Positions 25,261 to 34,172 of a stretch of DNA of 64,000 nt are shown piece after piece (position 1 is the stretch's first letter; each line of letters starts with the position of its first letter). Position numbers and translations under genes: made by a program. The notes beneath the pieces were generated by a model that was not told the origin of the DNA, searched no databases, and saw only the letters and a list, made by a program, of their open reading frames with translations. This DNA is from JAVJST01 sp965229715 (GTDB taxonomy: Bacteria; Pseudomonadota; Alphaproteobacteria; Rhodospirillales; Casp-alpha2). Location: NCBI GenBank assembly GCA_965229715.1, contig CBDDJL010000002.1, forward strand, positions 1,240,001 to 1,304,000, given 5' to 3'.

Positions 25261-26907
25261 TCAGGATGCGGCTTCGCGCGCCCGGTCGCGAAGAATGAAT
25301 TTTTGGATCTTGCCGGTCGACGTTTTCGGAAGTTCGCCGAAAATGACGGTTTTCGGACACTTGAAGCCCGCAAGGCGTTCACGGCAGAAGGCCGTGATCT
25401 CTTCCGCGGTTGCGTCTGCGTCCTGGCGCAGTTCGACGAAAGCGCACGGCGTTTCGCCCCACTTTTCGTGGGGTTGGGCGACAACGGCGGCGAGCGACAC
25501 GGAGGGGTGCTTGTAGAGGACGCTCTCGATTTCGACAGACGAGATATTCTCGCCACCCGAGATAATGACGTCCTTCAGCCGGTCCTTGATCTGCAGATAG
25601 CCGTTCGGGTGGATCACCGCAATGTCGCCGGAGTGGTACCAGCCGCCCTTGAAGGCCTCGCTCGTGGCGTCGTCGTTCCGGTAGTAACCCTTCATGACGG
25701 TGTTGCCGCGAATGACGATCTCGCCCATGGTCTCGCCGTCGTGCGGCACCAGCTCGCCAGTTTCGAGGCTGAGCACGTCGACATCCTCGGTCATCGGAAA
25801 ACGGACGCCCTGGCGTGCTTTGATCTCCGATTGTTCGGATATCGACAGGTCGTTCCACTCCTCGTGCCACGCGCAATGGACAACGTGACCGTAGGTCTCG
25901 GTCAGGCCGTAGACCTGCATGACGTCGAAGCCGAGCGCCTGAACCTTCTCGAGCACGGCGGCAGGCGGCGGGGCGCCCGCGGTCATGGCCTTTATCGGCC
26001 AGTCGAAGGGCTTGCGCTCTTCTTCCTTGGCCTCGACCAGAAAGCCGAGCACGACCGGGGCGCCGCCGAAGTGGTCGATGCGGTGTTCGGCAATGGCGTC
26101 GTAGATGTTCTTTGCGGTGATGTAGCGGCAGCAGACGACCGTGCCGGTGACGGCCGCCATGGTCCACGCGTGGCCCCAGCCGTTGCAGTGGAACATCGGC
26201 ACCGTATAGAGATACCGCGGATGGTTCGGCAGGCCCCAGCCGATCACGGTACCCATGGTCATCAGGTAGGATCCGCGGTGATGGTAGACGACACCCTTCG
26301 GTCGCCCTGAGGTTCCGGAGGTATAATTGAGTGCCAGCGCCTGCCACTCGTCTTCCGGTAACGACCAGGCAAAGTCCGCATCGCCGTCGGCGATCAGGTC
26401 CTCATAGGTCAGCGTGCCGAGCCGTTCGCCCTCGCCATCCTTCAGGTTTGCCTGTTCGTCGACGATATCGATCACCAGAACGTCCTTGTTTCCGGTGTCG
26501 GCCAGGGCTTGCTTTACCACCGGCGAGAACTGGGTATCGGTCATGAACACCCGCGCCTCGCCATGCTCCAGGATATAGGCGATCGTATCGGCATCGAGAC
26601 GGGTGTTGATGGTGTTGATCACGGCGCCGGACATCGGCACGCCGAACAGGGACTCGAACAGTTCCGGTGTGTTGGCGGCGATGATGGCGACGGTATCGCC
26701 CTTGCCGATGCCCCGTTTATTGAGTGCGCTCGCCAGTTTTACGCAGCGCTCGTATGTTTCGGCCCATGTCGAATGACGATCGCCGTAGATCAGCGCCGGA
26801 TGATCGGGGAACACATCGGCCGAACGGCGGATAAACGACAACGGCGACAGTGGCACGAAGTTGGCCGGATTTCGGGGCAGGCCGGCTTCATAGTTCTCCA
26901 ACGACAT
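25261..26907 (-). CDS. dmdB: Acyl-CoA synthetase, 3-methylmercaptopropionyl-CoA ligase (DmdB)-like
   Basis: A 548-residue AMP-forming ligase: P-loop YTSGTSGRPKGVVYHH, hinge region with GGENISSVEIE, and catalytic lysine in STGKIQKFILRD at the C-terminus. It matches the medium-chain acyl-CoA ligase group that includes DmdB, which activates methylmercaptopropionate made by DmdA. It lies 24 bases downstream of dmdA on the same strand, which makes the DmdB role likely. A general medium-chain fatty acid ligase remains possible. No dmdC (dehydrogenase) or dmdD (hydratase) gene is seen nearby. Confidence 0.87.
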   Translation of the reverse strand: MSLENYEAGLPRNPANFVPLSPLSFIRRSADVFPDHPALIYGDRHSTWAETYERCVKLASALNKRGIGKGDTVAIIAANTPELFESLFGVPMSGAVINTINTRLDADTIAYILEHGEARVFMTDTQFSPVVKQALADTGNKDVLVIDIVDEQANLKDGEGERLGTLTYEDLIADGDADFAWSLPEDEWQALALNYTSGTSGRPKGVVYHHRGSYLMTMGTVIGWGLPNHPRYLYTVPMFHCNGWGHAWTMAAVTGTVVCCRYITAKNIYDAIAEHRIDHFGGAPVVLGFLVEAKEEERKPFDWPIKAMTAGAPPPAAVLEKVQALGFDVMQVYGLTETYGHVVHCAWHEEWNDLSISEQSEIKARQGVRFPMTEDVDVLSLETGELVPHDGETMGEIVIRGNTVMKGYYRNDDATSEAFKGGWYHSGDIAVIHPNGYLQIKDRLKDVIISGGENISSVEIESVLYKHPSVSLAAVVAQPHEKWGETPCAFVELRQDADATAEEITAFCRERLAGFKCPKTVIFGELPKTSTGKIQKFILRDRAREAAS

Positions 26908-26931
26908 GTCGTCCTCCCTCGAAACGCAGCG

Positions 26932-28047
26932 TCAGCCGACGAACGGCAAATCGGCAACGGTGCCGGGCCGGCGGCCATCCGGCGTTTCGACCTCGATTTC
27001 CGTGCCGGCGTCCCAGTGACCGCGGTTCAGCATGGCAAAAGTAACATTGGTTTTGAAGTCGGGCGAATAGGTTGCGGACGAGATATGGCCGATACGTTCG
27101 CCACCGCGGTAGGCCGGCCACCAGTGGTGGCATGGCGGTACGGGATCCCCGGGGATTGTCACGCCGCGCACGATGCGCGCCACGCCCTCGTCGCGCACTT
27201 CAAGGAGCGCTTCGCGGCCGAGGAAGTCATCGGCCTTGTCGAGATGGCAGAAACGGTCCAGCGCAAATTCCAGCGGATTGTGCCAGCGCATGATGTCGGC
27301 CCCGTAACTCAGCAATCCGCCTTCGATACGCTCGATCAGGTTCGGGCAGCCCGGACCGATGTTGAAATCCTGGCCGGCCTCCCAGATGGCGTCCCACAAC
27401 GGCTCGCCGAGATCGGGATTTTCGAGATAAAGCTCGAACCCGCCCTGTTTCGACCAGCCGGAGCGCGCCACAAGCAGGGGCGTGCCCTGAAATTCGAGGA
27501 TCTTGTAGCGAAAGAAACGGATGTCGCGGACGTCTTCGCCAAAAACCTTGGTCATGACGGCATCCGATTTCGGTCCCTGGACGGCGAGCGGCCAGACCCG
27601 GGCCTCCTCGATCTCGACGTCGAAGCCGAAGCCGTGCGCCAGGCCCTTTGCCCACAGCACGACATCGGAATCGGCGATCGACAGCCAAAAACGGTCGTCG
27701 GCGAGCTTGAGAATCACCGGGTCGTTGATGATGCCGCCGCGCTCGTCGGTCAGCGGCGCGTAGACGCATTGGCCGACAACCGCCTTGGAAACATCGCGCG
27801 GCGTCATGAACCCGACGAGGCGCGCCGCGTCGGGCCCCTTGATTTCGACCTGGCGTTCGCAACTCACGTCCCAGACCTGCACGTGCCGTTTGAGGTGCTG
27901 ATAGTCGCCGTCGAGCGAACGAAACGCGGTCGCCAAAAGGGTATGATTGTAGACCGTGTAGCCCTTGACGCCGGCGGATTCGACGCGCGCGGAATAGGGC
28001 GTGCGGCGGACCCGGCTCGACGGGGCGAGAAGAAATGCACTTGTCAT
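26932..28047 (-). CDS. dmdA: Dimethylsulfoniopropionate demethylase (DmdA)
   Basis: A 371-residue GcvT-fold protein that moves a methyl group from DMSP to tetrahydrofolate, yielding methylmercaptopropionate. The N-terminus LLAPSSRVRRTPYS, followed by GVKGYTVYN (about 26-34) and HLKRHVQVWDVSCERQVEI, together with RSGWSKQGGFELYLEN and NLIERIEGGLLSYGAD, closely matches DmdA of marine bacteria as I know it rather than ordinary GcvT. It is cotranscribed with a DmdB-like ligase downstream and a DUF2182-DUF1326 pair upstream. A LysR-type gene faces away from the operon. Confidence 0.9.
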   Translation of the reverse strand: MTSAFLLAPSSRVRRTPYSARVESAGVKGYTVYNHTLLATAFRSLDGDYQHLKRHVQVWDVSCERQVEIKGPDAARLVGFMTPRDVSKAVVGQCVYAPLTDERGGIINDPVILKLADDRFWLSIADSDVVLWAKGLAHGFGFDVEIEEARVWPLAVQGPKSDAVMTKVFGEDVRDIRFFRYKILEFQGTPLLVARSGWSKQGGFELYLENPDLGEPLWDAIWEAGQDFNIGPGCPNLIERIEGGLLSYGADIMRWHNPLEFALDRFCHLDKADDFLGREALLEVRDEGVARIVRGVTIPGDPVPPCHHWWPAYRGGERIGHISSATYSPDFKTNVTFAMLNRGHWDAGTEIEVETPDGRRPGTVADLPFVG

Positions 28048-28077
28048 GATGCGAAACCTGATGCGTGGGGCCGGCGT

Positions 28078-28692
28078 TTACTTCGGGCCGGACCATTCGA
28101 TGTTGAGGAACTCGGCGCTGCGGCCGGCGAAATTCCAGACCCGGCCAAAGTCCCGGACCTTGGCTTTGCTGGCCTCCGAGACGACGATGTCCGGACCCAT
28201 CCAGTACTCGGAGTTGGAGACGACCACGTCGCTCTCCGGATCCTTGCCGCGGATCGGGTTGATGGATGCTTCGATCTTCTTCGGGATCGTGAAATGACGC
28301 GTCCGGCCGTCCTTTTCGTAACTGATCGGCACGCGCTGGAGCCCGAGATAGGTGCTGACCAGAAACCGCAGGACGCCCGGCTGGCCGCCGGCCTGCCCGG
28401 TGAAGATTTTTTCCAGCCCGGCGCTGGCATCGTCATCGGCGGTTTCGTCGACATAGAGACCGGCCGTCCAGTTTCCGCGTCCCATGTTGCCGGGGATGTC
28501 GAGCAGGATGCCGACCTTCAGGCCGCCGAGGTCGATGTCGCCGTAGGTGCCGCTTTCGATCAGCACGCCGGCCCAGCCCTGGCAGTACCCCTCGGTCGGC
28601 GGGTGAGCGCCGAGAGATACGACGCACGGGCAGAACACCGTGCAACTGCAGTTTAGGATCAATTCGCCGTTGATCGACCAGGTTTCGCTCAT
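28078..28692 (-). CDS. DUF1326 domain-containing protein
   Basis: A 204-residue protein of the DUF1326 family, recognised from its opening WSINGELILNCSCTVFCPCVVSLG with the CSCxxxCPC cysteine cluster (about 14-22), GYCQGWAGVLIESGTYGD and the late FNIPKK-like segment FTIPKKIEASI. The clustered cysteines suggest metal or heme-related binding. The family's function is not known. It sits immediately downstream of a DUF2182 membrane protein, its usual neighbour, and 30 bases upstream of dmdA, so all are one operon. Confidence 0.88.
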   Translation of the reverse strand: MSETWSINGELILNCSCTVFCPCVVSLGAHPPTEGYCQGWAGVLIESGTYGDIDLGGLKVGILLDIPGNMGRGNWTAGLYVDETADDDASAGLEKIFTGQAGGQPGVLRFLVSTYLGLQRVPISYEKDGRTRHFTIPKKIEASINPIRGKDPESDVVVSNSEYWMGPDIVVSEASKAKVRDFGRVWNFAGRSAEFLNIEWSGPK

Positions 28693-28719
28693 CAGGTGTC
28701 TCCGTGGGTCAGTAAACGT

Positions 28720-29601
28720 TCAAATCAGGTGGTGGGTGGCCAATGCCACGCCGCCGACGATCAGTAGTGTGCCGACAATGCGCCCGAATATATTGCCGCC
28801 GGGGACGATCTTCTCGACCACCATGATGCTCGTCAGGCCGAGCATCCAGACCAGGTTCATGGTGCCGGCGACGAACATCAGCGACATGAAAGCCCAGCAA
28901 CAGCCGACACAGTAAATGCCGTGGTGAATGCCCATGCGAACCGCGCCGCTGTGGCCCTCGCGCCAATGCATCAGGATGAACTGCATCGGCGACTGGCAAT
29001 GGTGCAGACAGACATCCTTGATGCGTGTCCATTGGTACGCACCGGCGACGACGAGCATCGCGGCGGCAATGAGCGGCGCCGTTTCCGCCAGCGCACCGGT
29101 CTCGCCGAACGTCACAACCGCGAGCCATTGCGCGAGAACGATCAGCAGCGCTGCGCCGCCCCAGGCGATCATGTAGGAAGCGGCGAACACCCAGGCCGAA
29201 GCGGTCGCCTCGCCCTTGGCGCGGGCGGCAGCCTGAATATCGGCAAACGTGCTGATGACGGGAACGGCGGTCGGCAACATCATCGCCACCATCATGATCT
29301 GCCACATGACCAGCATCATGACGAAATGGCCGAGACTCCAACCGGCCCCCGCCGACACCATGGCGGCGCTGCTATCCATTGCCGCCATCGGTGGATCCGA
29401 CCAGACCTGCAGAAACGCGCCGATATAGGTCATGCCCGGGCCGAGGCCATCCGCGCCGCCGCTCATGGACATCTGCATCGCCGCCATATCGAACATCACC
29501 GCCCAGGCAAGGGCGCTGATAACGGTGACGGACGTCAGGATCCCGAGCCGTCTGGGCGACAGCCAATCGGCTTTGGGCGGATTGATGGTGTTGACGTTCA
29601 C
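28720..29601 (-). CDS. DUF2182 integral membrane protein (predicted metal-binding)
   Basis: A 293-residue inner-membrane protein with about six to seven spans. Family signs are the Met-rich MQIMMVAMMLPTAVPV stretch, the histidine/cysteine pair in CLHHCQSPMQF, and GIHHGIYCVGCCWAFMSLMFVAG near the end. The His and Cys residues at membrane boundaries are why the family is described as predicted metal-binding. It is the first gene of the DUF2182-DUF1326-dmdA-dmdB operon and is divergent from the LysR gene with a 108-base spacer. Its role is unknown. Confidence 0.88.
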   Translation of the reverse strand: MNVNTINPPKADWLSPRRLGILTSVTVISALAWAVMFDMAAMQMSMSGGADGLGPGMTYIGAFLQVWSDPPMAAMDSSAAMVSAGAGWSLGHFVMMLVMWQIMMVAMMLPTAVPVISTFADIQAAARAKGEATASAWVFAASYMIAWGGAALLIVLAQWLAVVTFGETGALAETAPLIAAAMLVVAGAYQWTRIKDVCLHHCQSPMQFILMHWREGHSGAVRMGIHHGIYCVGCCWAFMSLMFVAGTMNLVWMLGLTSIMVVEKIVPGGNIFGRIVGTLLIVGGVALATHHLI

Positions 29602-29709
29602 TCAGGGTGCTCCGGCGCTCACAATAACCGATTGTCGCGCGCCTTTGGAACGCAGGCAAATCAAGGTTTTTGCAGACATGGGGCGATTTAACTTATAGGT
29701 TCCTTGGCC

Positions 29710-30573
29710 ATGTCCCGAAAGATGCCGCCGTTGACTTGGCTCCGCTCGTTCGAAGCCGCCGCCCGTCACCTCAGTTTCACCGCCGCCGGCGACGAGCTGG
29801 GGCTGACCCAGGCCGCTGTCAGCCAGCATATCAAGGCGCTCGAGCAGACCGTCGGCCAACCGCTTTTCATTCGTCTGACACGCAGTCTCAAGCTGACCGA
29901 TGCGGGCGATGCCTACCACCGAATGTTGCACCCGCTGCTCGACCGGATTGCCGACGGAACGGAGGCGTTGTTCGGTTCCAAGACCGGAAACCGGCTGACG
30001 ATCCGCGCCAATGCGGCGTTCTCCGTCCTCTGGCTTGCGCCCCGCCTCACCGGGTTTTTCGAGTCTCATTCCGGCATCGACGTCCGCATCAGCAATCCGG
30101 TCTGGGCGGTCAGCGATCTCGACGAGGGCGCCGATTTCGATATCCGCTACGGCGACGGCGACTGGCCGGGCATGGAGGCCGACCCTCTTACCAACGATAC
30201 CCTGTTTCCCGTCGCGGCGCCCGGAGCCGACGCATCCGATCTCTCGACCGTTCGCCTGATTCACGTCATGGGCTATCGCGACGGGTGGTCGGACTGGTTG
30301 TCGGCCGCGGCAATCGACGATGTGAATTACCGCAGGGGTTTGCAATGCGACAATTCGATCATGGCCTTCGAAGCCGCCGCTGAGGGCGCCGGGATCGCGC
30401 TCGCCAGATCGTCGCTGGTTGCCGGCCATCTTGCTGCCGGGCGTCTGGTCCGGCCCTTCGATCTCGACATCAAGGCGTCGGAGGAGTTCTATCTCGTCGC
30501 CATGCCGGGACAGCGATCGAACCCGGCACGGGATGCCTTCAGAAACTGGCTGCTCAATGACGCGGCGGCCTGA
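29710..30573 (+). CDS. LysR family transcriptional regulator (GcvA-like)
   Basis: A 287-residue LysR-type regulator. The N-terminal winged helix (PLTWLRSFEAAARHLSFTAAGDELGLTQAAVSQHIKALEQ, given here as its known pattern) is followed by a co-inducer domain (about 90-285). LRSFEAAARHLSFTAAAxEL is typical of the GcvA branch. ATG 29710 is chosen; a TTG two codons upstream is in frame but adds nothing. It is divergent from the DUF2182-dmdA operon and likely regulates it. It may be cotranscribed with the RidA-family gene 19 bases downstream. Confidence 0.9.
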   Translation: MSRKMPPLTWLRSFEAAARHLSFTAAGDELGLTQAAVSQHIKALEQTVGQPLFIRLTRSLKLTDAGDAYHRMLHPLLDRIADGTEALFGSKTGNRLTIRANAAFSVLWLAPRLTGFFESHSGIDVRISNPVWAVSDLDEGADFDIRYGDGDWPGMEADPLTNDTLFPVAAPGADASDLSTVRLIHVMGYRDGWSDWLSAAAIDDVNYRRGLQCDNSIMAFEAAAEGAGIALARSSLVAGHLAAGRLVRPFDLDIKASEEFYLVAMPGQRSNPARDAFRNWLLNDAAA

Positions 30574-30592
30574 GCGGCAGTGGGAGAGCACA

Positions 30593-30976
30593 ATGCGCAA
30601 GACCATTACCCCGGCAGGCATCGCGCCGCCGGCCAGTCACTATCCGCACGCGGTGTTGACCACGGCGCCAAACGCGTTTCTGCACCTGTCCGGCCAGCTC
30701 GGCGAACGGCCGGACGGGTCCATATCGGGCGACGCAAAGGAGCAGGCGCTGCAGGCGTGGGCCAACATCGAGGTCATTCTCGAAGAAGGCGGCATGACGA
30801 TCGGCGACATCGTCAAGGTGACGTCCTACATCGTCGGTCGAGAGCACATCCCGGCCTATGTCGAGGCGCACAAGCAGGCCGTCGGCGACGACGCGCCGCC
30901 GTGGACGCTGCTACTCGTCGATGGCCTCGGCGCCCCGGAATACCTCGTCGAGGTCGACGTCGAGGCGATGGCATGA
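30593..30976 (+). CDS. RidA/YjgF family protein
   Basis: A 127-residue trimeric-type RidA fold protein: TAPNAFLHLSGQLGERPDGSISGDAKEQALQAWANIEVILEEGG and TSYIVGREHIPAYVEAHKQAVGD are the family's central elements. The catalytic arginine of imine deaminases, expected in a PARS-type motif, is replaced here (DAPPWTLLLV), so classical 2-aminoacrylate deamination is doubtful. GGGAGA precedes ATG 30593. It follows the LysR gene closely and is convergent with the PAS gene. Confidence 0.87.
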   Translation: MRKTITPAGIAPPASHYPHAVLTTAPNAFLHLSGQLGERPDGSISGDAKEQALQAWANIEVILEEGGMTIGDIVKVTSYIVGREHIPAYVEAHKQAVGDDAPPWTLLLVDGLGAPEYLVEVDVEAMA

Positions 30977-30989
30977 CCGAAAGACCGGC

Positions 30990-31436
30990 CTAATCGTAGA
31001 CGGTGAAGCTCACCGTCTCGTCGATTTTGCCGTTTCGTTCCATCGGCATCTTGACCTGATACCACCGCGTGTAATCGCGGTGCTGCCATTCCATGTTGCC
31101 GCTCGAGTAGATGCGGGATCGGTCGTTCAGACAGCGCCGGTTCTTCTCCGTGATACGTTCCAGAACCTCGCCCTCGAGACTTTCGGAGAGCTTTGTGCCG
31201 GTCAGATCGCGATTGAATCCGGCGACCACGCCGCTGCCGAAGAAAACCATCAGAAAATCGCCGTCCGGCAACTGACGCACAATGATCAGGTTCCGCCAGT
31301 ACGGCATGAGAACCCGTTTCTCGAGACCTGCGAATGTCGGAATTCCGGTTTCGAACTGCCCGTCGACCGTGTCGACGAATTGCCGGACAAGCGGGTTGGC
31401 GCGGGCGGGTTCGGGATGGTCGTTTTGATCCGGCAC
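30990..31436 (-). CDS. PAS domain-containing protein (PAS_5 type)
   Basis: A 148-residue single-domain protein resembling the PAS_5 proteins that are numerous in Rhodospirillales. The core reads LMPYWRNLIIVRQLPDGDFLMVFFGSGVVAGFNRDLTGTKLSESL, with the conserved G-x-x-L short-helix after the fifth strand. There is no output domain or transmembrane segment. It probably senses a small ligand or acts through a partner. It lies just upstream of tRNA-Thr on the same strand's far side and converges with the RidA gene. Confidence 0.8.
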   Translation of the reverse strand: MPDQNDHPEPARANPLVRQFVDTVDGQFETGIPTFAGLEKRVLMPYWRNLIIVRQLPDGDFLMVFFGSGVVAGFNRDLTGTKLSESLEGEVLERITEKNRRCLNDRSRIYSSGNMEWQHRDYTRWYQVKMPMERNGKIDETVSFTVYD

Positions 31437-31479
31437 GCGACCTCCCGGTCCGATTGGAGGCGTCGGTCAGCTTTAAAAA

Positions 31480-31554
31480 TGGTGCCGCCGGGGTGAATTG
31501 AACACCCGACCCCGCCATTACCAATGGCGTGCTCTACCCCTGAGCTACGGCGGC
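31480..31554 (-). tRNA. tRNA-Thr (anticodon GGT)
   Basis: On the minus strand the sequence begins GCCGCCGTAGCTCAGGGG at 31554 and ends CGGCGGC-A-CCA at 31480. The acceptor stem GCCGCCG/CGGCGGC is perfect, the anticodon stem is CGCCA/TGGCG with loop TTGGTAA, and the T-arm carries GTTCAATTC. The anticodon GGT (31520-31522) reads ACC/ACT threonine codons. The CCA end is encoded. Confidence 0.96.
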
Positions 31555-31608
31555 ATTCCGGGAAAAGCGCGCGGAACATGCCACAAGGCCCTTGGTCGCG
31601 CAAGGCTT

Positions 31609-31666
31609 GAGCAGATCATGATTCGAAGAATCGCGATGGCGATTCAAAAAGCATGCGAATCTGCTC
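31609..31666. repeat. Two nested hairpins downstream of the PAS/tRNA-Thr region
   Basis: Outer arms gagcagat (31609-31616) and atctgctc (31659-31666) enclose a perfect inner hairpin gaatcgc-gatg-gcgattc (31628-31645). It lies between tRNA-Thr and a small plus-strand gene. It may be part of the promoter-leader region; no T-run follows, so a terminator is unlikely. Confidence 0.5.
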
Positions 31667-31732
31667 AACGTCCTGTGACGTCGATCTGAGTTGCGCTTGA
31701 AATCGACAAATTGCCGTGGATCATGGGCGGTC

Positions 31733-31921
31733 ATGAGCATCCATAAAGGTAATGGCGAAAAGCAGCCGCCGGGACGCAACGAGACGGGAGACCGTGTGCG
31801 CCAGAAACGCGAGGAGCGGCTCGCCGAGGCACTTCGAAAGAATCTGCAGAAGCGCAAGGCGCAGGCACGGGGCCGTGCCGACAACGCCGATGCGGCCGAG
31901 GCGCCCGGCGATTCGGATTGA
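31733..31921 (+). CDS. Small basic conserved-looking protein
   Basis: A 62-residue, strongly charged protein starting MSIHKGNGEKQPPGRNETGDRV (shown in part) and dominated by a helix rich in Arg, Lys, Glu and Ala (RQKREERLAEALRKNLQKRKAQARGRA pattern). Similar short basic helices are, from memory, found beside murA in related alphaproteobacteria. The in-frame TTG at 31691 would add 14 residues but lacks support. No function is known; the composition suggests nucleic-acid or ribosome contact, which is speculation. Confidence 0.65.
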   Translation: MSIHKGNGEKQPPGRNETGDRVRQKREERLAEALRKNLQKRKAQARGRADNADAAEAPGDSD

Positions 31922-32130
31922 AGCGCCGTTTTCGACGACGGAACACTGTCGGAGCGCCCCCGCCCAGCAACGATTCCAAACAGTTGACCAACCCGTGCCG
32001 GGTGCGCTTGAGCGCGCCCCGGTCATCCGATACAAGCGGAATCGTGATGAACACCAAGCCGGATGCGGCCAGCGCCAGCGGTTCCTCACATTTTCCTGGG
32101 CGACGATGGATAACAGGAGGACGCGGCCTC

Positions 32131-32685
32131 ATGCCCGTGATGCCCGACAGTTGGATACGCGAATTGGCCTCGACCCACGGCATGATCGACCCGTTTGTCG
32201 ACGGCCTGAAGCGCGAAGGCACGATTTCCTACGGCGTTTCGTCTTACGGCTACGACGCCCGGGTCTCGAACGAGTTCCGGGTCTTCACCAACGTGGATTC
32301 GGCGACCGTCGACCCCAAGGCATTCGATCAGACCAGTTTCGTCGAGCGCGAGACCGACGTGTGCATCATCCCGCCCAACAGTTTCGCGTTGGCCCGGACC
32401 GTCGAATACTTCCGTATCCCGCGCGACGTGCTGGTGATCTGTCTCGGCAAGTCGACCTACGCGCGCTGCGGCATCATCGTCAACGTGACGCCGCTGGAGC
32501 CCGAGTGGGAAGGGCATGTGACGCTGGAGTTCTCGAATACCACGCCGTTGCCGGCCAAAGTCTATGCCAACGAAGGTGCGTGTCAGTTCATCTTCCTCAA
32601 GGCCGATGCGGAATGCGAGGTTTCCTACGCCGACCGCGCCGGCAAGTACATGGGCCAGCAGGGGGTCACCCTGCCGAGGATGTGA
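32131..32685 (+). CDS. dcd: dCTP deaminase
   Basis: A 184-residue protein of the standard length. It deaminates dCTP to dUTP in pyrimidine deoxynucleotide synthesis. Family features include SYGVSSYGYDARVS, the active-site region GKSTYARCGIIVNVTPLEPEWEGHVTLEFSNTTPLPAKVYANEGACQF (Ser, Arg and Glu of the SxxxR...E arrangement) and the C-terminal KYMGQQGVTLPRM that closes over the nucleotide. AGGAGG lies 10 bases before ATG 32131; the open frame upstream has no family similarity. Confidence 0.96.
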   Translation: MPVMPDSWIRELASTHGMIDPFVDGLKREGTISYGVSSYGYDARVSNEFRVFTNVDSATVDPKAFDQTSFVERETDVCIIPPNSFALARTVEYFRIPRDVLVICLGKSTYARCGIIVNVTPLEPEWEGHVTLEFSNTTPLPAKVYANEGACQFIFLKADAECEVSYADRAGKYMGQQGVTLPRM

Positions 32686-32710
32686 GAATCGGTCGAGGTT
32701 ACCTTGCCCT

Positions 32711-32800
32711 CCTGCCTGCGCGAAGCCGAAGCTTCGCTACGGCGAAGGCAGGTCGTCAGGCTCAGGACGAGGCGTTCGATTTCCTCATGCTGAGCCAGTC
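32711..32800. repeat. Intergenic palindromic repeats between dcd and murA
   Basis: Arms cctgcct (32711-32717) and aggcagg (near 32746-32752) enclose a smaller cgaagc-cgaa-gcttcg hairpin. A stretch CCTCATGCTGAGCCAGTCGA follows near 32781 and resembles the repeat at 277-304. These appear to be copies of dispersed repeats; no gene fits here. Confidence 0.55.
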
Positions 32801-32887
32801 GACGTATGTGGAAACCGGCGAGACCGCCTCATTCCGGCCCCATTCACTCTTTAACCAAGCGTCAACACGGGCTGGGTAGAAGCACGC

Positions 32888-34165
32888 ATGGATCAACTCA
32901 AAGTCACCGGCGGCACGCCGCTTTCGGGCAATATTTGTATCAGCGGCGCGAAGAACGCGGCCTTGCCGCTGATGGCGGCGTCGTTGCTGACCGACGACAC
33001 CTTGAAATTGACCAATCTGCCGGATCTTGCCGACATCGCCAGCATGGGCGGGTTGCTGCAGGGCCTCGGCGTTTACGTTCATCGCAATGGCGGCGAGGGC
33101 CCGCACAGCGAATGCGAGATGCGGGTCGAGGACGTGACCGAGACCACCGCACCCTACGACATGGTGCGCAAGATGCGCGCCTCCGTCCTTGTGCTCGGGC
33201 CTTTGGTCGCCCGGCGCGGTCATGCCCGCGTCTCGCTGCCGGGCGGTTGCGCCATCGGTACGCGGCCGGTCGATCTGCATCTGAAGGCGCTCGAAACCCT
33301 CGGTGCGACCATCGAACTTGCCGACGGTTACATCGATGCCCGTGCACCGTCGGGCGGTTTGACGGGCGGGCACGTCGTGTTTCCGTTCGTGACGGTGGGC
33401 GGGACCGAGAACGCGCTGATGGCGGCGGCGCTCGCATCCGGCGAGACGGTGATCGGCAATGCGGCGCGCGAGCCGGAAATCGGCGATCTTGCGCGGTGCC
33501 TGGTTATGATGGGCGCAAGGATCGAGGGTATCGGCACGGATACGCTGCGCGTGACCGGCGTCGGCAAACTCGGCGGCGGTGAATATGCTGTCATCCCCGA
33601 TCGGATCGAGACGGGCAGTTACGCGGTCGCCGCGGCGATCACCGGCGGCGATTTGACGCTGACCAACACCAGCGCAGAGCTGATCGACAGCACCATCGGC
33701 ATTCTCGAACACGCCGGCGTCAAGATTTCGCCGGTCGACGGCGGCATCCGCATTCAGGCCCCCGACGGTCCGGTGCGCGGCGTCGATGTGATGACCGAGC
33801 CTTATCCCGGCGTGCCGACCGACATGCAGGCGCAACTCATGGCGTTGATGGCGACGGCGCACGGCGCCTCGATGATTACCGAGCAGATCTTCGAAAACCG
33901 CTTCATGCACGTACCGGAACTTTGCCGCATGGGCGCCAACATCAACGTGCACGGCGCCTCGGCGATCGTCCGTGGCGTCGACAGACTGTCCGCCGCACCG
34001 GTCATGGCGACCGACCTCCGGGCCTCGGTATCGTTGGTGCTGGCGGCATTGTCGGCGCCGGGCGAGAGCATCGTCAGCCGCGTCTATCACCTCGACCGCG
34101 GATACGAACGACTGCCGGAGAAGTTGGCGGCCTGCGGCGCGGAGATCGAGCGGATCCGCGAGTAA
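32888..34165 (+). CDS. murA: UDP-N-acetylglucosamine 1-carboxyvinyltransferase
   Basis: A 425-residue enolpyruvyl transferase catalysing the first committed step of peptidoglycan synthesis. Lys22 (SGAKNAALP) and Cys121 (LPGGCAIGTRPVDLHL) are the expected active-site residues; the cysteine is the fosfomycin target and is retained. The two inside-out barrel domains are full length, and the C-terminus reads VYHLDRGYERLPEKLAACGAEIERI, as in most MurA. It follows the repeat region after dcd and ends at a long hairpin. Confidence 0.97.
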   Translation: MDQLKVTGGTPLSGNICISGAKNAALPLMAASLLTDDTLKLTNLPDLADIASMGGLLQGLGVYVHRNGGEGPHSECEMRVEDVTETTAPYDMVRKMRASVLVLGPLVARRGHARVSLPGGCAIGTRPVDLHLKALETLGATIELADGYIDARAPSGGLTGGHVVFPFVTVGGTENALMAAALASGETVIGNAAREPEIGDLARCLVMMGARIEGIGTDTLRVTGVGKLGGGEYAVIPDRIETGSYAVAAAITGGDLTLTNTSAELIDSTIGILEHAGVKISPVDGGIRIQAPDGPVRGVDVMTEPYPGVPTDMQAQLMALMATAHGASMITEQIFENRFMHVPELCRMGANINVHGASAIVRGVDRLSAAPVMATDLRASVSLVLAALSAPGESIVSRVYHLDRGYERLPEKLAACGAEIERIRE

Positions 34166-34172
34166 TTCGGCA

